A stretch of 30,572 nucleotides of DNA from a virus. Positions 1-9,561 of this stretch are shown here, in pieces. The stretch is taken from positions 1-30,572 of the IMG/VR virus record IMGVR_UViG_3300027980_000083. The stretch is one strand, 5' to 3'. Both the position numbers and the translations under genes were made by a program. Under the pieces are notes generated by a model. It made no database searches, was not told the DNA's origin, and saw only the letters and a program-made list of their open reading frames with translations. Position 1 is the first letter of the stretch. Each line of letters begins with the position of its first letter.

Positions 1-36
1 ATGAACGCTGTACTGGCTATGGCGGGGAAGGGATGA
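1..36 (+). CDS. Possible 3' end of a truncated upstream gene
   Basis: This frame is open from the first base and stops at 34-36. The stop overlaps the ATG of the next plus-strand gene (ATGA at 33-36), as coupled phage genes usually do. Only 11 codons are present and the first happens to be ATG, so it could be the tail of a longer gene cut by the window edge or mean nothing. No function can be given. Confidence 0.3.
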   Translation: MNAVLAMAGKG

Positions 37-251
37 AAGACCTTATACCCCTCACCATCGGCGCAATACTCGGAGGAACGGTAAGCCTGTTCGCGCAAAG
101 CTATGTTGACCCCTTCAACGTCACCGATGCGAAAGAGTGTGCAAAGAAGGCGTTTGGAGCAGGGCCATTATCAGATCACGAGAGTCTTCTGCTTGAACCT
201 GGATATATCGAAACCTACCGATTCTGTCTCAAGATAGATAAGGTGGACTAG
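33..251 (+). CDS. Small single-pass membrane or exported protein
   Basis: A 72-aa protein with a hydrophobic N-terminus (about residues 4-23, Ile/Leu/Gly/Ala/Val-rich) after a single Lys, followed by a polar tail with two Cys (in the ECAKK and RFCLK motifs). The ATG follows a purine-rich GGGGAAGGG, a plausible ribosome binding site. It is the only convincing plus-strand gene and runs head-on into the minus-strand tail genes; the stop codons of both share the tetranucleotide CTAG (248-251). The frame is also open upstream to base 3, so a longer protein starting outside the window is possible. I do not recognise the family. A transmembrane or signal-anchor role is inferred only from hydrophobicity. 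Confidence 0.6.
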   Translation: MKDLIPLTIGAILGGTVSLFAQSYVDPFNVTDAKECAKKAFGAGPLSDHESLLLEPGYIETYRFCLKIDKVD

Positions 252-1018
252 CGTGGACTCGGAAGATAATAGCCATAGCCCAAACGTCCTGATTCAATAC
301 CTGAGATGAAGTCTTGAAAAGCCCTAGCTGCGGCATCCTGTCCTTCCTGATTCCAGTGAAGACCATCGTGACTGTAGTTAGGGCCACCATCTGTCCCATC
401 ACTCAGGAACTCAATATTAGTGGGTCTGCCTAGCGTAAACCGCATATCCATAGCAAAGCATCGTTCTGCCTCTGCATTGGCACTAATCCAATCAACCCAC
501 CCCAACCAGATAGCCCGTATATTGCCCGTAGTCCAAGAATCAAAGTAAGCACCAAAGCCACAACAGAACGAGTAGATTAATTGAGTATTGCCCGCTTCAC
601 ACTGGTCACGGAAGGCTCTGAATGCAGCAATCATGTTATCCAAGTTCTCTTGAACCGTACCTGGCTGCTGACCCCAATATAAGGCATCTCCAGCCCACAA
701 CTCAGTCAACACATACTTCGCCGTAGGGTTTCCACTGAGAAGCCCTGAGAGGCTTGCAGTGGCAGTATCAAACCTCTGGCCTCCAACAGCATCATATGCA
801 ATTACCCGACCACCTAGCATCTGGTGGAATGGGGTAGGTGCATAGTTTGTGCTACCGTTTGAATCAGTAGGTGAGACTGCAATGATGTTATCAATCACCC
901 TCGGTTGTGGTTTCCCATCAGCATTCACTGTAGAAGGAGTTGTATTCTCTACACCTCCTTTGCTAAAGGAAGTGTAGGGGCTTGTCTGACTGTGGGAAGA
1001 ATACGGTCTCGAAGGCAT
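248..1018 (-). CDS. Tail appendage protein with SGNH/GDSL-type hydrolase domain
   Basis: A 256-aa protein. Residues 1-39 repeat the N-terminus of the gene upstream (24 of 39 positions identical, no gaps), so this segment is probably a shared virion anchor. The rest resembles an SGNH hydrolase: a weak block I around SPTDSNGS (about 50), a block III-like LWAGDALYWG (about 108-117) and a clear block V, DGLHWNQEG, near residue 222, which supplies the catalytic Asp/His pair in this family. Such domains on phage tails de-O-acetylate surface polysaccharide during adsorption; that role here is inference. The canonical GDS of block I is altered, so activity is uncertain. The ATG overlaps the upstream stop (TAATG) with no strong Shine-Dalgarno, suggesting translational coupling. 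It is the last gene of the late minus-strand unit. Confidence 0.72.
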   Translation of the reverse strand: MPSRPYSSHSQTSPYTSFSKGGVENTTPSTVNADGKPQPRVIDNIIAVSPTDSNGSTNYAPTPFHQMLGGRVIAYDAVGGQRFDTATASLSGLLSGNPTAKYVLTELWAGDALYWGQQPGTVQENLDNMIAAFRAFRDQCEAGNTQLIYSFCCGFGAYFDSWTTGNIRAIWLGWVDWISANAEAERCFAMDMRFTLGRPTNIEFLSDGTDGGPNYSHDGLHWNQEGQDAAARAFQDFISGIESGRLGYGYYLPSPR

Positions 1019-1899
1019 TAGCTTGTCTGACTCAAATCTATCATCAACTGATTAACGGATGTGGTAAATCCATCCAAATCCAAGCCAGCAGTGCCAGCAA
1101 AATAGAAGCCTACGCTCATCGTGCCTACCGTAGCAGACGGAGAGCCAGCATTAAGAGAGTTAATGTGCATGGTGCGAGTGGGGTTATCCGGTTGAATCGC
1201 TGTATTAGCCACAACATCCGTACCGTTACCACTTCTTAAAGTGACATTGCTTGCATCAGCTTCAACTGAAAGGAGTGTGCCGGTCAATTCAGCAAGGGAT
1301 ACATTAGGATACTGTGCATTAGCAAAACTGTTGTAGCCCGAAACACCGTTGTTATCTGCCTCACTGAAAGCAATCAAGCAAAGTCCAGAGTTCTGATCCG
1401 ATGCATTCACACCCAAAGCATAGTTCACACCAGAACCATTAACGAAAGATTCAAGATAGATGCCGAACTTAGGTTCACGGCCCGTAGCAGAAACCGCAGC
1501 AAGGGAGATGCCCGAATCAATGTAGTTGGTAGGTGTAAGACGATAACCTTCCTGGTTAGTGTATGTACCCCCATTATTAACCGGAGTGATTGAACCTTTA
1601 AGGTCAGTCAGTGCGCTATCAGAGTTAGTACGGGGAATGACTACGTTAAAGACATTCGCCCAACGTCCCGCCCGACTCTCATTAAACACCCAATCGTAAA
1701 TGGTCTGAGATAGATAGGCTGAAGGATTTGTGAGCTTAGCAACTGCAGTCTCTGCATCAGCAATAGCCTGTTCATCTGCTACAGGATGTGGACTACCGTC
1801 AGCATTAGTCGTTGCCGGTGTGGTCTGTCGATTTGAACCAGCACTAAACGCAGTGTAAGGCGTAGTCTGGTCAAATGAAGAATAAGGTGGATAAGGCAT
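1018..1899 (-). CDS. Tail appendage protein with shared anchor and LamG-like C-terminus
   Basis: A 293-aa protein. Residues 1-39 (PYSS..QT.PYT.FS, then TTP.T.NADG.P.P) are the same module that opens the next gene. About 50-90 contains an Ala/Glu-rich stretch. The remainder is beta-rich, Gly/Asn/Ser/Thr-rich, and reads like a concanavalin/LamG-type sandwich ending in a TMSVGFYFAG...DGF..SVNQL pattern seen in phage tail proteins. It probably binds a host glycan or acts as a structural spike; no catalytic motif is visible. The start is strongly supported by AGGAGG five bases before the ATG. It lies directly after the T7-type fibre gene (9-bp gap) and its stop overlaps the start of the SGNH protein. 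The LamG call is by pattern only. Confidence 0.7.
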   Translation of the reverse strand: MPYPPYSSFDQTTPYTAFSAGSNRQTTPATTNADGSPHPVADEQAIADAETAVAKLTNPSAYLSQTIYDWVFNESRAGRWANVFNVVIPRTNSDSALTDLKGSITPVNNGGTYTNQEGYRLTPTNYIDSGISLAAVSATGREPKFGIYLESFVNGSGVNYALGVNASDQNSGLCLIAFSEADNNGVSGYNSFANAQYPNVSLAELTGTLLSVEADASNVTLRSGNGTDVVANTAIQPDNPTRTMHINSLNAGSPSATVGTMSVGFYFAGTAGLDLDGFTTSVNQLMIDLSQTS

Positions 1900-1908
1900 G
1901 ATGACCTC

Positions 1909-3009
1909 CTAGTTAATTGCCGTAACCGTCATGGTTAATCGACTATTTGAAGCTGAAGTGGAAGTGGGCTTGTTGTTAAAATGAACCGATAACTTTTCAG
2001 TATTACTCATAACCAACGTGGCACTCGCAGGTAATGAACTATTCACCGTTATGGCAAAACGCTTGTTCTGATCCTCAGAGTTATAGGACTGAGTACCCGT
2101 ACCGTTCAAGCTAAAGCCAGTAGTAGAAGCACCGTTATCGCCAATCATGTTCAGACAGATAGTGACCATCACCTTCTGGTTGGCCTCAAAGATAAACCCG
2201 TCATTCGCATTATTCGTAATCGAACCCAAGCCCGATACCGTATTAACGTGTTCCGTAGTCACATGAATGAAATACTCATTCACACTAGGGCGGGCTAAGC
2301 CACCACCCATAAAGGATTCAACAGTAGGCTTAATGACTGTCGCATCTTGATACGCATTCTGCGTACCATTCCAGTACACAATCTTATTCAGACCACGAGC
2401 CGCATTATTCCAATCAGTTAAGTCACCCGTAGTCGTCGTGTTGGTTGCTCCAGGTGCAATACCCGCAAGTTTGGTCTTCTCAGGATCAGTGTAGAAAATC
2501 CGTCCAGCAGTCTCAGTAATCTGGTCTGCGTTATAGTCACCGTTAGCTGGGAAGACATCACCAGTACGGTTATTCCATGATGTAACGAACCCCTCACCCG
2601 CTATAGGGATGAAACCACCAATACGGGCATTCTGCTCCTGATCCCGCATTACCGTCCAATCTAGCGCATTCTCATGGGTCTGAGCAGGGAATGCACCAAA
2701 GTCCTGATAGTCCGTAGTCTGCTCAGCAGGAGTCTGACGGTAGATAATGATGGTCGATTGATTCGGAGGAACGCGACCCGCGACAAAGGACAGCGTACCC
2801 CCGTTAGGGAATTGAATCGCATCGTTTGGATTGCCACCCGCTAAGGTGTAATCGGTGTTCTCAACCAATACTACAGGGTCTTGTCCCTCAACCTGATAAG
2901 AGACTATAAGCCATGTATTCCTATCGGTACGGAATGACCACGGATAGGGAGTTAAGGTAGTCCCATCAGAGACATAAGTCTGATACGGATTCTGTATAGC
3001 AACTGTCAT
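1909..3009 (-). CDS. Tail fibre protein with T7 gp17-like N-terminal domain
   Basis: A 366-aa protein. The first ~125 residues match the T7 tail-fibre N-terminal domain that attaches the fibre to the tail: repeated beta strands with DYTL, a central proline-rich FVAGRVPPNQSTIIIYRQTP stretch, and the closing E.ALDWTVMRDQEQNARI segment. The middle (about 150-215) holds a SWNNRTGDVFPANGDY motif typical of phage fibre connectors. The C-terminal ~150 residues are Ser/Thr/Asn-rich beta structure with no recognisable enzymatic motif and probably form the receptor-binding part. At 366 aa it is shorter than T7 gp17 (553 aa), so distal recognition may be shared with the two downstream appendage proteins. 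Start: AAAGGTGA precedes the ATG at good spacing. Fairly sure of the N-terminal domain; the C-terminal role is inferred. Confidence 0.88.
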   Translation of the reverse strand: MTVAIQNPYQTYVSDGTTLTPYPWSFRTDRNTWLIVSYQVEGQDPVVLVENTDYTLAGGNPNDAIQFPNGGTLSFVAGRVPPNQSTIIIYRQTPAEQTTDYQDFGAFPAQTHENALDWTVMRDQEQNARIGGFIPIAGEGFVTSWNNRTGDVFPANGDYNADQITETAGRIFYTDPEKTKLAGIAPGATNTTTTGDLTDWNNAARGLNKIVYWNGTQNAYQDATVIKPTVESFMGGGLARPSVNEYFIHVTTEHVNTVSGLGSITNNANDGFIFEANQKVMVTICLNMIGDNGASTTGFSLNGTGTQSYNSEDQNKRFAITVNSSLPASATLVMSNTEKLSVHFNNKPTSTSASNSRLTMTVTAIN

Positions 3010-3055
3010 AGATTCACCTTTCGATGCCCTCCACGACCCCTATATTCTAGCATAG

Positions 3056-5938
3056 TCATTGAGGGTTATTCCTAAATTCAATCACCGGAGCAGGGAGCGG
3101 TTTGGGTAATTTCTGACCGGAACGAGCCGCATCCATAGCCAGCTTGTCCAATTCATTTCTGTACTTCTTGAGGAACTTAGCCTTAGCCACAGTCAGCCCC
3201 TCTCTCACAGCATCATTCAACAAATCACCCTGAGTTACCGCAGTCTGCAAACCAGCCTGATAAGTGGCTACAGAATTACGGGACGGGTCAGGTGGCCCAA
3301 AAGGAAGTCTCTGGAAACTATCTTTAGCGATATAGGCATTTACCATCTTCAGACGTTCCCGACCAACCAACTGATGAAATTCCCGCTTAGCCTCTGGACT
3401 GATATTCTTCAGCTTAACCGTCATACCGTTGTGCCTGATCTCGTCCGGCGCACGTTTCATCGGAACAAAGTTATCAACCATTGCTGTGGTTGCTTCCATC
3501 AGATTTCCCGTAGCTGTATAGAACGGACTGAATACCTCTGGGCCATAGAACGCATCATTACCCCAATAGTCCACAGCTAACGGCACATCACGATTCCAGA
3601 AGTCAGGCATATTCAACAAAGCCTGTGCTTGAACACCATCCCAGAATCCACCTACGTCTGTGTCATATCGGGCAACAGCACCATACCGACTAACATCTTC
3701 AGCCTTGCGGAAGGTACGACCCAAAGCAGAAGCTGGCTGGAAGGATGCAGCAAATCGCTGAGATGCCCTCCATGCAGCAGAACCGTCCTTACCAACAGTC
3801 TCAAAACTGTCCACCAAGTCAGACATACCCAACATGAAAGGCTTATCTTTCAACTGAGCAGCAAAGGCATACGCAGCAGCAGCAAATATCTGATCCCGCT
3901 CCTCCTGAGTGTCAGCCATATCAATCCACTCTTTGTAAGTGGCGACTGTGGCAAACATGGTAGATACAGGTTCAAGACCCTGATAACTCTGATACTCACC
4001 CGTAACAAGATTTTTAACTGAATACGGTTGCCATCCCTGTTGTCTGAGAGTATTCCGTAAATCGGTGTTACCAGGCCCACCCCCTGTAATAATGCCTTCC
4101 TCATACAGATGTGAAGCCCAAAGCATCAACGATGAACCTACAACAATACGAGCCTTAGCCATATCAGCCCTAGCACCACCAGCAGCCAAATCATCCCTCA
4201 CTGATTTGAGCAAAGGAGCGGCAGGAGTTCTCTCAATAGCTGATACAGAGATATTCGCTATGGTGTTATAGAAGGGGATAATCAGTTTGCCTACTGGCCC
4301 AGATGCTTCCCTTGCCTTACCAAAATATCTCAGCACATCACTCTTAATCTCATTGGTGAACGTCTGAACCTCTGCAAAGTCTGAAGCACCTTTGAACAAA
4401 TCGTAAAAGATACGCTCCTCTGCTCTCATCTTGGCTAGTGCTTGAATATCTAGCTCATCACCCTCCAAACCTTCTGAACGCAACTTCTGAAGTATGTTCT
4501 CCACGTTAGGCTTAGACATGAACTCGTGAACACGCTTAGCTAGTGCATCACCCTTCAACCCTTCACTGAGAGCCTGACGGGTAGCGAGTGCTTCAAACTC
4601 CATACGGAATGCCATAGCTTTGAAGAACTCATCTTCAGCAAGCAATGCGCGACCTGGAACAGAGTTAATAGCACCTAACCAATCGAATGCCATACCAAAA
4701 GGATTGTCCTCATTAAACCCTAATGCCTTAGAACTAATCGGATTCTCATACTCTTGGAGTTTCCTTGCACCAAACGCAGACTTGTCCGTTACCAGTGTCT
4801 TAGCACCCATACGGAATCCATCAATAAAGGAGTTAGGCAATGCGGTTAGTTGAGCCAGAGCCTCTTGCGGAAAGACCTCACCAGACCCCCTAATGTTCAT
4901 ATTGATTACAGGGATGGTCGCATCAGGAAGTCTCTTGGTTGTCTGAGAAATAACGCCACCAACGAATCTCTCAGGCACAGAGAGAGCCGCCATCAAGCTA
5001 TTACCCGTAATGTTCTTGATGTGAGTGGACGGGCCAAAGAGCAAACCCATCAGACGAATAGCAATAATCGCATTCGCCCAATTCATCAAGCCCACCTTAT
5101 CCACCATCTTCGCAGCATCAGCAGCATTCTCAGCAGAACCAACAGCCTTAGCCTTAGCCAAGATAGCGTGACGACCACCACCCGCATCAACCATACTTCT
5201 CAATGATTCATCGTTAAGCGGTTGAGCGTTGATCTTGTGAGCAGCCAATGCACGAGCAGTATCCCGCGAGTTACCCTGTAGACCGCTCTGCAAAGCGATA
5301 TGAAGGTTCAAAGAACGCTGGTACTCAACCAATTCAGTATCCGGCACTTCGCCCTTAGCAGCACGTTCAGTAATGGTTGCGCCCCATTCTTGAAGTCGCT
5401 CAGCAGAAGTGATAACAATCTGACGGGCTTTTGTGACTTGCTCATCATTGAGAATATCACCCGTCTTACGGGTCAGGAGTTTCTTGATAGTCTCCTGTTC
5501 GTCAATCTTCTCAGCACCCTCTAATGTTTCATCAAAAGACTTAGGACGATAAGCAGCATTCTCCGTATGGTCAGAGACAAACTCCATCAGCTTCAATACT
5601 TCATCCGGCGAATCGAGATTGTCGGTGTTGATTCCGTGATCTGTCGGGCCACGACCTGGAGTTAAGGTATCAGCCTCTCTCGCAGCTTCACCCACAGAGA
5701 AAGGCACAAAGTCCTCTGAAGGAGTCTCCATGCCTCGTGTAGCCAAGTCCTCTGTAGGAGAGACACCAATCTTCTCAACAATCTTTTCCTTCAGACCAAC
5801 TTGCGGAGTGCCTTCTGGAGATTGCTTACCAATCTCAATCTGTAGGGATTCTTCTCCGGTTTCGGGATTAACAACCTTTCCCTCGCCTTCGGGAATCTCC
5901 TTACCTTTAATCTTTGGAATCTTCGGGATTCTGGCCAT
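3056..5938 (-). CDS. Large internal virion / polyvalent protein
   Basis: A 960-aa protein with a Lys/Pro/Glu-rich N-terminus, an acidic disordered region to about 100, and mostly helical sequence beyond. About 285-330 carries a hydrophobic IIAIRLMGLLFGPSTH patch followed by KNITGN and SLMAAL, a signature I associate with the large polyvalent proteins (LPD-type domains) of phages, which are packed in the head and ejected with the DNA. Hydrophobic helices near 595-625 and 665-690 could help form a channel across the envelope, as T7 gp15/gp16 do. I see no lytic transglycosylase motif. Its ATG overlaps the stop of the upstream gene, and a short untranslated stretch (3010-3055) separates it from the fibre gene. 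Ejection-protein status rests on size and position. Confidence 0.72.
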   Translation of the reverse strand: MARIPKIPKIKGKEIPEGEGKVVNPETGEESLQIEIGKQSPEGTPQVGLKEKIVEKIGVSPTEDLATRGMETPSEDFVPFSVGEAAREADTLTPGRGPTDHGINTDNLDSPDEVLKLMEFVSDHTENAAYRPKSFDETLEGAEKIDEQETIKKLLTRKTGDILNDEQVTKARQIVITSAERLQEWGATITERAAKGEVPDTELVEYQRSLNLHIALQSGLQGNSRDTARALAAHKINAQPLNDESLRSMVDAGGGRHAILAKAKAVGSAENAADAAKMVDKVGLMNWANAIIAIRLMGLLFGPSTHIKNITGNSLMAALSVPERFVGGVISQTTKRLPDATIPVINMNIRGSGEVFPQEALAQLTALPNSFIDGFRMGAKTLVTDKSAFGARKLQEYENPISSKALGFNEDNPFGMAFDWLGAINSVPGRALLAEDEFFKAMAFRMEFEALATRQALSEGLKGDALAKRVHEFMSKPNVENILQKLRSEGLEGDELDIQALAKMRAEERIFYDLFKGASDFAEVQTFTNEIKSDVLRYFGKAREASGPVGKLIIPFYNTIANISVSAIERTPAAPLLKSVRDDLAAGGARADMAKARIVVGSSLMLWASHLYEEGIITGGGPGNTDLRNTLRQQGWQPYSVKNLVTGEYQSYQGLEPVSTMFATVATYKEWIDMADTQEERDQIFAAAAYAFAAQLKDKPFMLGMSDLVDSFETVGKDGSAAWRASQRFAASFQPASALGRTFRKAEDVSRYGAVARYDTDVGGFWDGVQAQALLNMPDFWNRDVPLAVDYWGNDAFYGPEVFSPFYTATGNLMEATTAMVDNFVPMKRAPDEIRHNGMTVKLKNISPEAKREFHQLVGRERLKMVNAYIAKDSFQRLPFGPPDPSRNSVATYQAGLQTAVTQGDLLNDAVREGLTVAKAKFLKKYRNELDKLAMDAARSGQKLPKPLPAPVIEFRNNPQ

Positions 5939-8900
5939 TATGAACCCTCCGGTGCTTTGATGAACTTACCTGATTTATCATGCCACCTACCATACTCATC
6001 CTGATAGCGTCCTTCTTTGTCTGCTTCATACAAACCTTTGGCAATAACTGAACCAACAAGTGTTGAATACATCAGATTGGTGTAGTTCTTGAGCTTATCA
6101 AAGCGGTCTGTTTTATCTTTATAGGTTTCAACCTTAATCCCGTTTCTCTCTAAAGTTTTTATCGTATGTTCAGAGGCATCCTCAGGAACTAGAGCCAAGT
6201 TAAACTCATCTAGCTCAACAACACGATTTGGCTTGCCTTCAAAATAATCTGTAGCACCATTAGCTAATTCATCAAAGAAGTCATTAATTTCTCTAATCAA
6301 CTCGTCTGGAACATATTCATAATAATCTTCAAATCTAGACTCACCAGCAGCAATTTCAGCCATTCTATTTTGATCCATAGAACTCTGAGAAAAAGGATTA
6401 GAATCTTTATACCGCGAGTATTGACCTAACTCATGTGATAGGTCAGAGAACTTCTGATTCATAGCGTCCTTGTATGCTTGAACATCATCAGATGATTTTA
6501 TCTTTCCTCTTGCATCCTTTATCTCTTTTAAGGTTCTAAATTGAGGAGCGAGATGTGCGCGTAATGCACCAGCACCATAAACATTAGCACCACCATCCGC
6601 GCCTCTTATCTCCTTCCTCATTAGTTTCAAAGAGTTATCTAGGCTTGCATCAACCCATCTTTTCCTCCCAGATGGGGTAAATCCAGCAAACAACTTTTCA
6701 TGGTAATTCATTCCAACTTGGCCCTCTACACCTTTTCGCCATTGTCGGAATTCATCAACATAATCATTAGCTTTGTTCTTAACAGCTTCTTTCCATTCAG
6801 CAGCACTATCAAACTTTGCAGGGTCAGGCATTTCGCCTTTATCCCACAAGAATCTTGCCTTACCTGTTGCGCCTCTCAAAGCCTCATCAAGCCCCATATC
6901 GTCTAAATCAAGATAACCAAAGTCAGGATAACCCTGACCTCTTGAATCTCTTATATGTTCACCGCCATAAGGTTCAAGCAAATAGTCCTCCAATTTTGAT
7001 TTGGCTGTTCTAGTGTAGAACTTCTCCGCTCTTGGTTCTCTAGGTGTATAAGCATCAGCAGAGTAAACAGGATTAGATTTTTTAGTGGGCTTAACCATCC
7101 TCTCATCTGTAAACAATGAAATCTCGCCAAACCCTTCTAGCGGATTGTCTGCCTTAACTACTGCTATTGAAGGCATAGGTGCGCCACCACGCTTATCCAT
7201 GTAGGCTAAGTTTTCCTCAGTAAGATTATGCTGAGTGATTAGTTCATCATCCAATCCCTTAGCACCACCACTAGCATCATCCCCATGCATCTCATCCATA
7301 GGTCTAGCATCGTCTAAGAACTGCTGTCTTTCAGCACCCTCTATAACCTCACCATTCCTAGATTTGATAGTTACCAAGTCCTCATCAAATACAACAATGT
7401 TTCTCGTGCCTTCACCAGCAGAGCGAGAGTTACCGTCAAAGTAGCGAATGCCCGGTATGCCTAGTTCGTTGAGTTTTGCGGAGGCAAGTTCTTGGGCGCG
7501 GTTGCTGTAAATACTCCCGCCATTCGTGCCGCCCTCCATGTTTACCAATCGGGTATACAGGAATCGTCCAGTGTCTCTCTCCAGATCAAGCGGGGTTCTG
7601 AGATAGTCATCAAATCCCTCGGACTCTCGAATGTACTCTAACGCCTCATTCTTCGTTATCGGTTCATAACCCTCTATCTTAGCCGCCTCGTCAGTCCAAA
7701 CCCCATTGGGGTCATTTTTCTGCAATATCCCTATCAGTTCTTCGCGTGACATTGACTCATAATCAACACCCCCCATCATGTTTATTTCTTCTGCAACCAG
7801 CCGCACACTCTCAGGCTGCTCACTCAAAGGAGCATCCCAATCAAGCATCTTGGCTATGGCTTCGTCAGGGATGTCTACTTCGTAGATGTGTCCTGAATCA
7901 AGGGCTATAGCTTTATACTCACCCCCAATATCCGCTATTGCTGAACCGTCACGGAATCTATAAACGTCAGCAGGTTGACCGTCTACATCCACACCCTTGA
8001 TATAATCATCCGCACCAAAGTTACGTCTAACTAAATTATCAGCAGCTATTTCATCGGCAGCATCTTCAAACCCAACATCTTCAGGCTCTATACCTATGCG
8101 CTTAAGGTCATCGCTGCCTAGATACTTCTGATTGCCAAACGCGCCCACTACTCGCGACGCTGTTGACTCGGTGTGGGCTGGCCTTAATGCTCTAACGCCT
8201 TCTATTGCTGAATCTTGGTCAAGGTCAGAAAGCCTCTCTCTGTAACCTCCTGCAATCCCCTTATTCTCAGCAAAATACAGCCCATGCCCATACGCTTGCG
8301 CACCCTCACCCGTGCCAATCTTGTCTATACGAAACCGACCCATAGGACGCTGCTCAATCACCTTGCCAACGGTAGGTGGCTGGTCTGACTGAACCCACTT
8401 TCTAGAACCGTCAGGCATCTCTACCAACCATTCAGCAGAAAATCTGTGTGGTGATCCGTGATAAGCAGCAGCACCCCTCTGTCTACCCATCTTCCCTAAA
8501 GGTTGTGGAGCAGGGGCTTCATTCGCCATATCCTTCATCTTACGGGCAAAGCGTAAAATACCAGCAGCACCCATAATCAATCCGTCAAATGTCAGACCGA
8601 TAACAGAACCCTCACCCGCAGCATAAAGCCTACGCTCCATGCGGCTCTGAAAGTCAGAATCCTCCATGTCGTATTCAACGTAGTTGAAGATGTCCTGGCG
8701 CATGGCATCCAATTCTTCATCCGTCATCTGACTGATAATCGGCAATGCTTCCCGCAGATTTACACCAACAGTCTCCTGAGTCCATTCATTCAATGATTCG
8801 GCATTCTTCAAGACGGATTCAGTAATAAATTCTTCCTCTGGATTGAAAGCAGATGCATCACCTACAGCACCAGCAACCGCCTTACTCTCGACACCTAACG

Positions 8901-9561
8901 CCTTTAGCAATTTACCAGCAGGGCCAGCAGCACCAAGGAATTGAGCGATAGGTTGAGCGATAGCACCACCCGCACCCTCTGGGTCAGGCATATGCTGACT
9001 CACAGGATTCTGGTACTTCTCCCAATCACTAGACGGATAATCACCATACTTTCTTGAAAAGCCAGACCGTTCCGGCAATTCCTCTAATGTAGGGCGAACT
9101 TGAGCCACATCAAGAATGGTATTAGCAAGACCTTCAAGACCCTTTGTTGCACCCTTAGCCACACCCTTAGCAACATCACCTGCAATCCATGCAGCCTCAC
9201 CCACAGCACCCATTTCCTCCTGTTTCTCAGGTGGAATCACATAGTCATAAAGACTTGCTCCCTTATTACCTTCGGTCTTACCAACAACCTGTTCATCTGC
9301 TTCTCGACCACCAATGTTTACGACAAGAGAACGCTCACCCGTCTGGGGATCAACAACGTAATTAGATGGACGGTCATACGGTTGTGTGGGGAATTTGTCA
9401 GGAACATACTGATTAATGCCCCTCGTATAACCTTCATACTTGGCACGTTCTTTAGGCGACAATGTTTCTGCCTGTTCGGGAGAAATCTCCTTGTAGACCT
9501 TTCTCTCAGAACCACCGTTACGAATGGACTCAAACCACTGTTCGTCAGTCATCTCATTCAT
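5938..9561 (-). CDS. Giant polyvalent virion protein with ADP-ribosyltransferase (ART-PolyVal) domain
   Basis: About 1,207 aa. An internal ADP-ribosyltransferase of the polyvalent type is readable: a YHGSPHRF start motif near residue 367, then IGTGEGAQAYGHGLYFAEN near 415-433 (NAD-binding core), HIYEVDIPDEA near 560, and a closing GIPGIRYFDG...GTRNIVVFDEDL segment near 700-730. This order is characteristic of ARTs found in large phage polyvalent proteins thought to be injected with the genome. The segments before and after are helical and unassigned; Gly/Ala-rich hydrophobic runs occur near 125-150 and 195-235. The start at 9561 is preferred over an ATG at 9576 because AAGGTG lies at good spacing before it and gives a short ATGAATGA overlap with the upstream stop. 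Targets of the ART are unknown. Confidence 0.8.
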   Translation of the reverse strand: MNEMTDEQWFESIRNGGSERKVYKEISPEQAETLSPKERAKYEGYTRGINQYVPDKFPTQPYDRPSNYVVDPQTGERSLVVNIGGREADEQVVGKTEGNKGASLYDYVIPPEKQEEMGAVGEAAWIAGDVAKGVAKGATKGLEGLANTILDVAQVRPTLEELPERSGFSRKYGDYPSSDWEKYQNPVSQHMPDPEGAGGAIAQPIAQFLGAAGPAGKLLKALGVESKAVAGAVGDASAFNPEEEFITESVLKNAESLNEWTQETVGVNLREALPIISQMTDEELDAMRQDIFNYVEYDMEDSDFQSRMERRLYAAGEGSVIGLTFDGLIMGAAGILRFARKMKDMANEAPAPQPLGKMGRQRGAAAYHGSPHRFSAEWLVEMPDGSRKWVQSDQPPTVGKVIEQRPMGRFRIDKIGTGEGAQAYGHGLYFAENKGIAGGYRERLSDLDQDSAIEGVRALRPAHTESTASRVVGAFGNQKYLGSDDLKRIGIEPEDVGFEDAADEIAADNLVRRNFGADDYIKGVDVDGQPADVYRFRDGSAIADIGGEYKAIALDSGHIYEVDIPDEAIAKMLDWDAPLSEQPESVRLVAEEINMMGGVDYESMSREELIGILQKNDPNGVWTDEAAKIEGYEPITKNEALEYIRESEGFDDYLRTPLDLERDTGRFLYTRLVNMEGGTNGGSIYSNRAQELASAKLNELGIPGIRYFDGNSRSAGEGTRNIVVFDEDLVTIKSRNGEVIEGAERQQFLDDARPMDEMHGDDASGGAKGLDDELITQHNLTEENLAYMDKRGGAPMPSIAVVKADNPLEGFGEISLFTDERMVKPTKKSNPVYSADAYTPREPRAEKFYTRTAKSKLEDYLLEPYGGEHIRDSRGQGYPDFGYLDLDDMGLDEALRGATGKARFLWDKGEMPDPAKFDSAAEWKEAVKNKANDYVDEFRQWRKGVEGQVGMNYHEKLFAGFTPSGRKRWVDASLDNSLKLMRKEIRGADGGANVYGAGALRAHLAPQFRTLKEIKDARGKIKSSDDVQAYKDAMNQKFSDLSHELGQYSRYKDSNPFSQSSMDQNRMAEIAAGESRFEDYYEYVPDELIREINDFFDELANGATDYFEGKPNRVVELDEFNLALVPEDASEHTIKTLERNGIKVETYKDKTDRFDKLKNYTNLMYSTLVGSVIAKGLYEADKEGRYQDEYGRWHDKSGKFIKAPEGS

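Noticed and set aside
1-3009. Diversity-generating retroelement, as in BPP-1-like phages
   Set aside because: No reverse transcriptase is present in any frame and I saw no variable/template repeat pair in the tail genes. It could still lie outside the window.
3010-3055. Promoter before the fibre gene (AT-rich GAATATAG stretch)
   Set aside because: No -35 element at suitable spacing was found.
3374-4271. Plus-strand ORFs opposite the 960-aa gene (and similar ones elsewhere)
   Set aside because: They lie antisense to well-supported genes, have Ser/Leu/Arg-heavy shadow composition and no ribosome binding sites.
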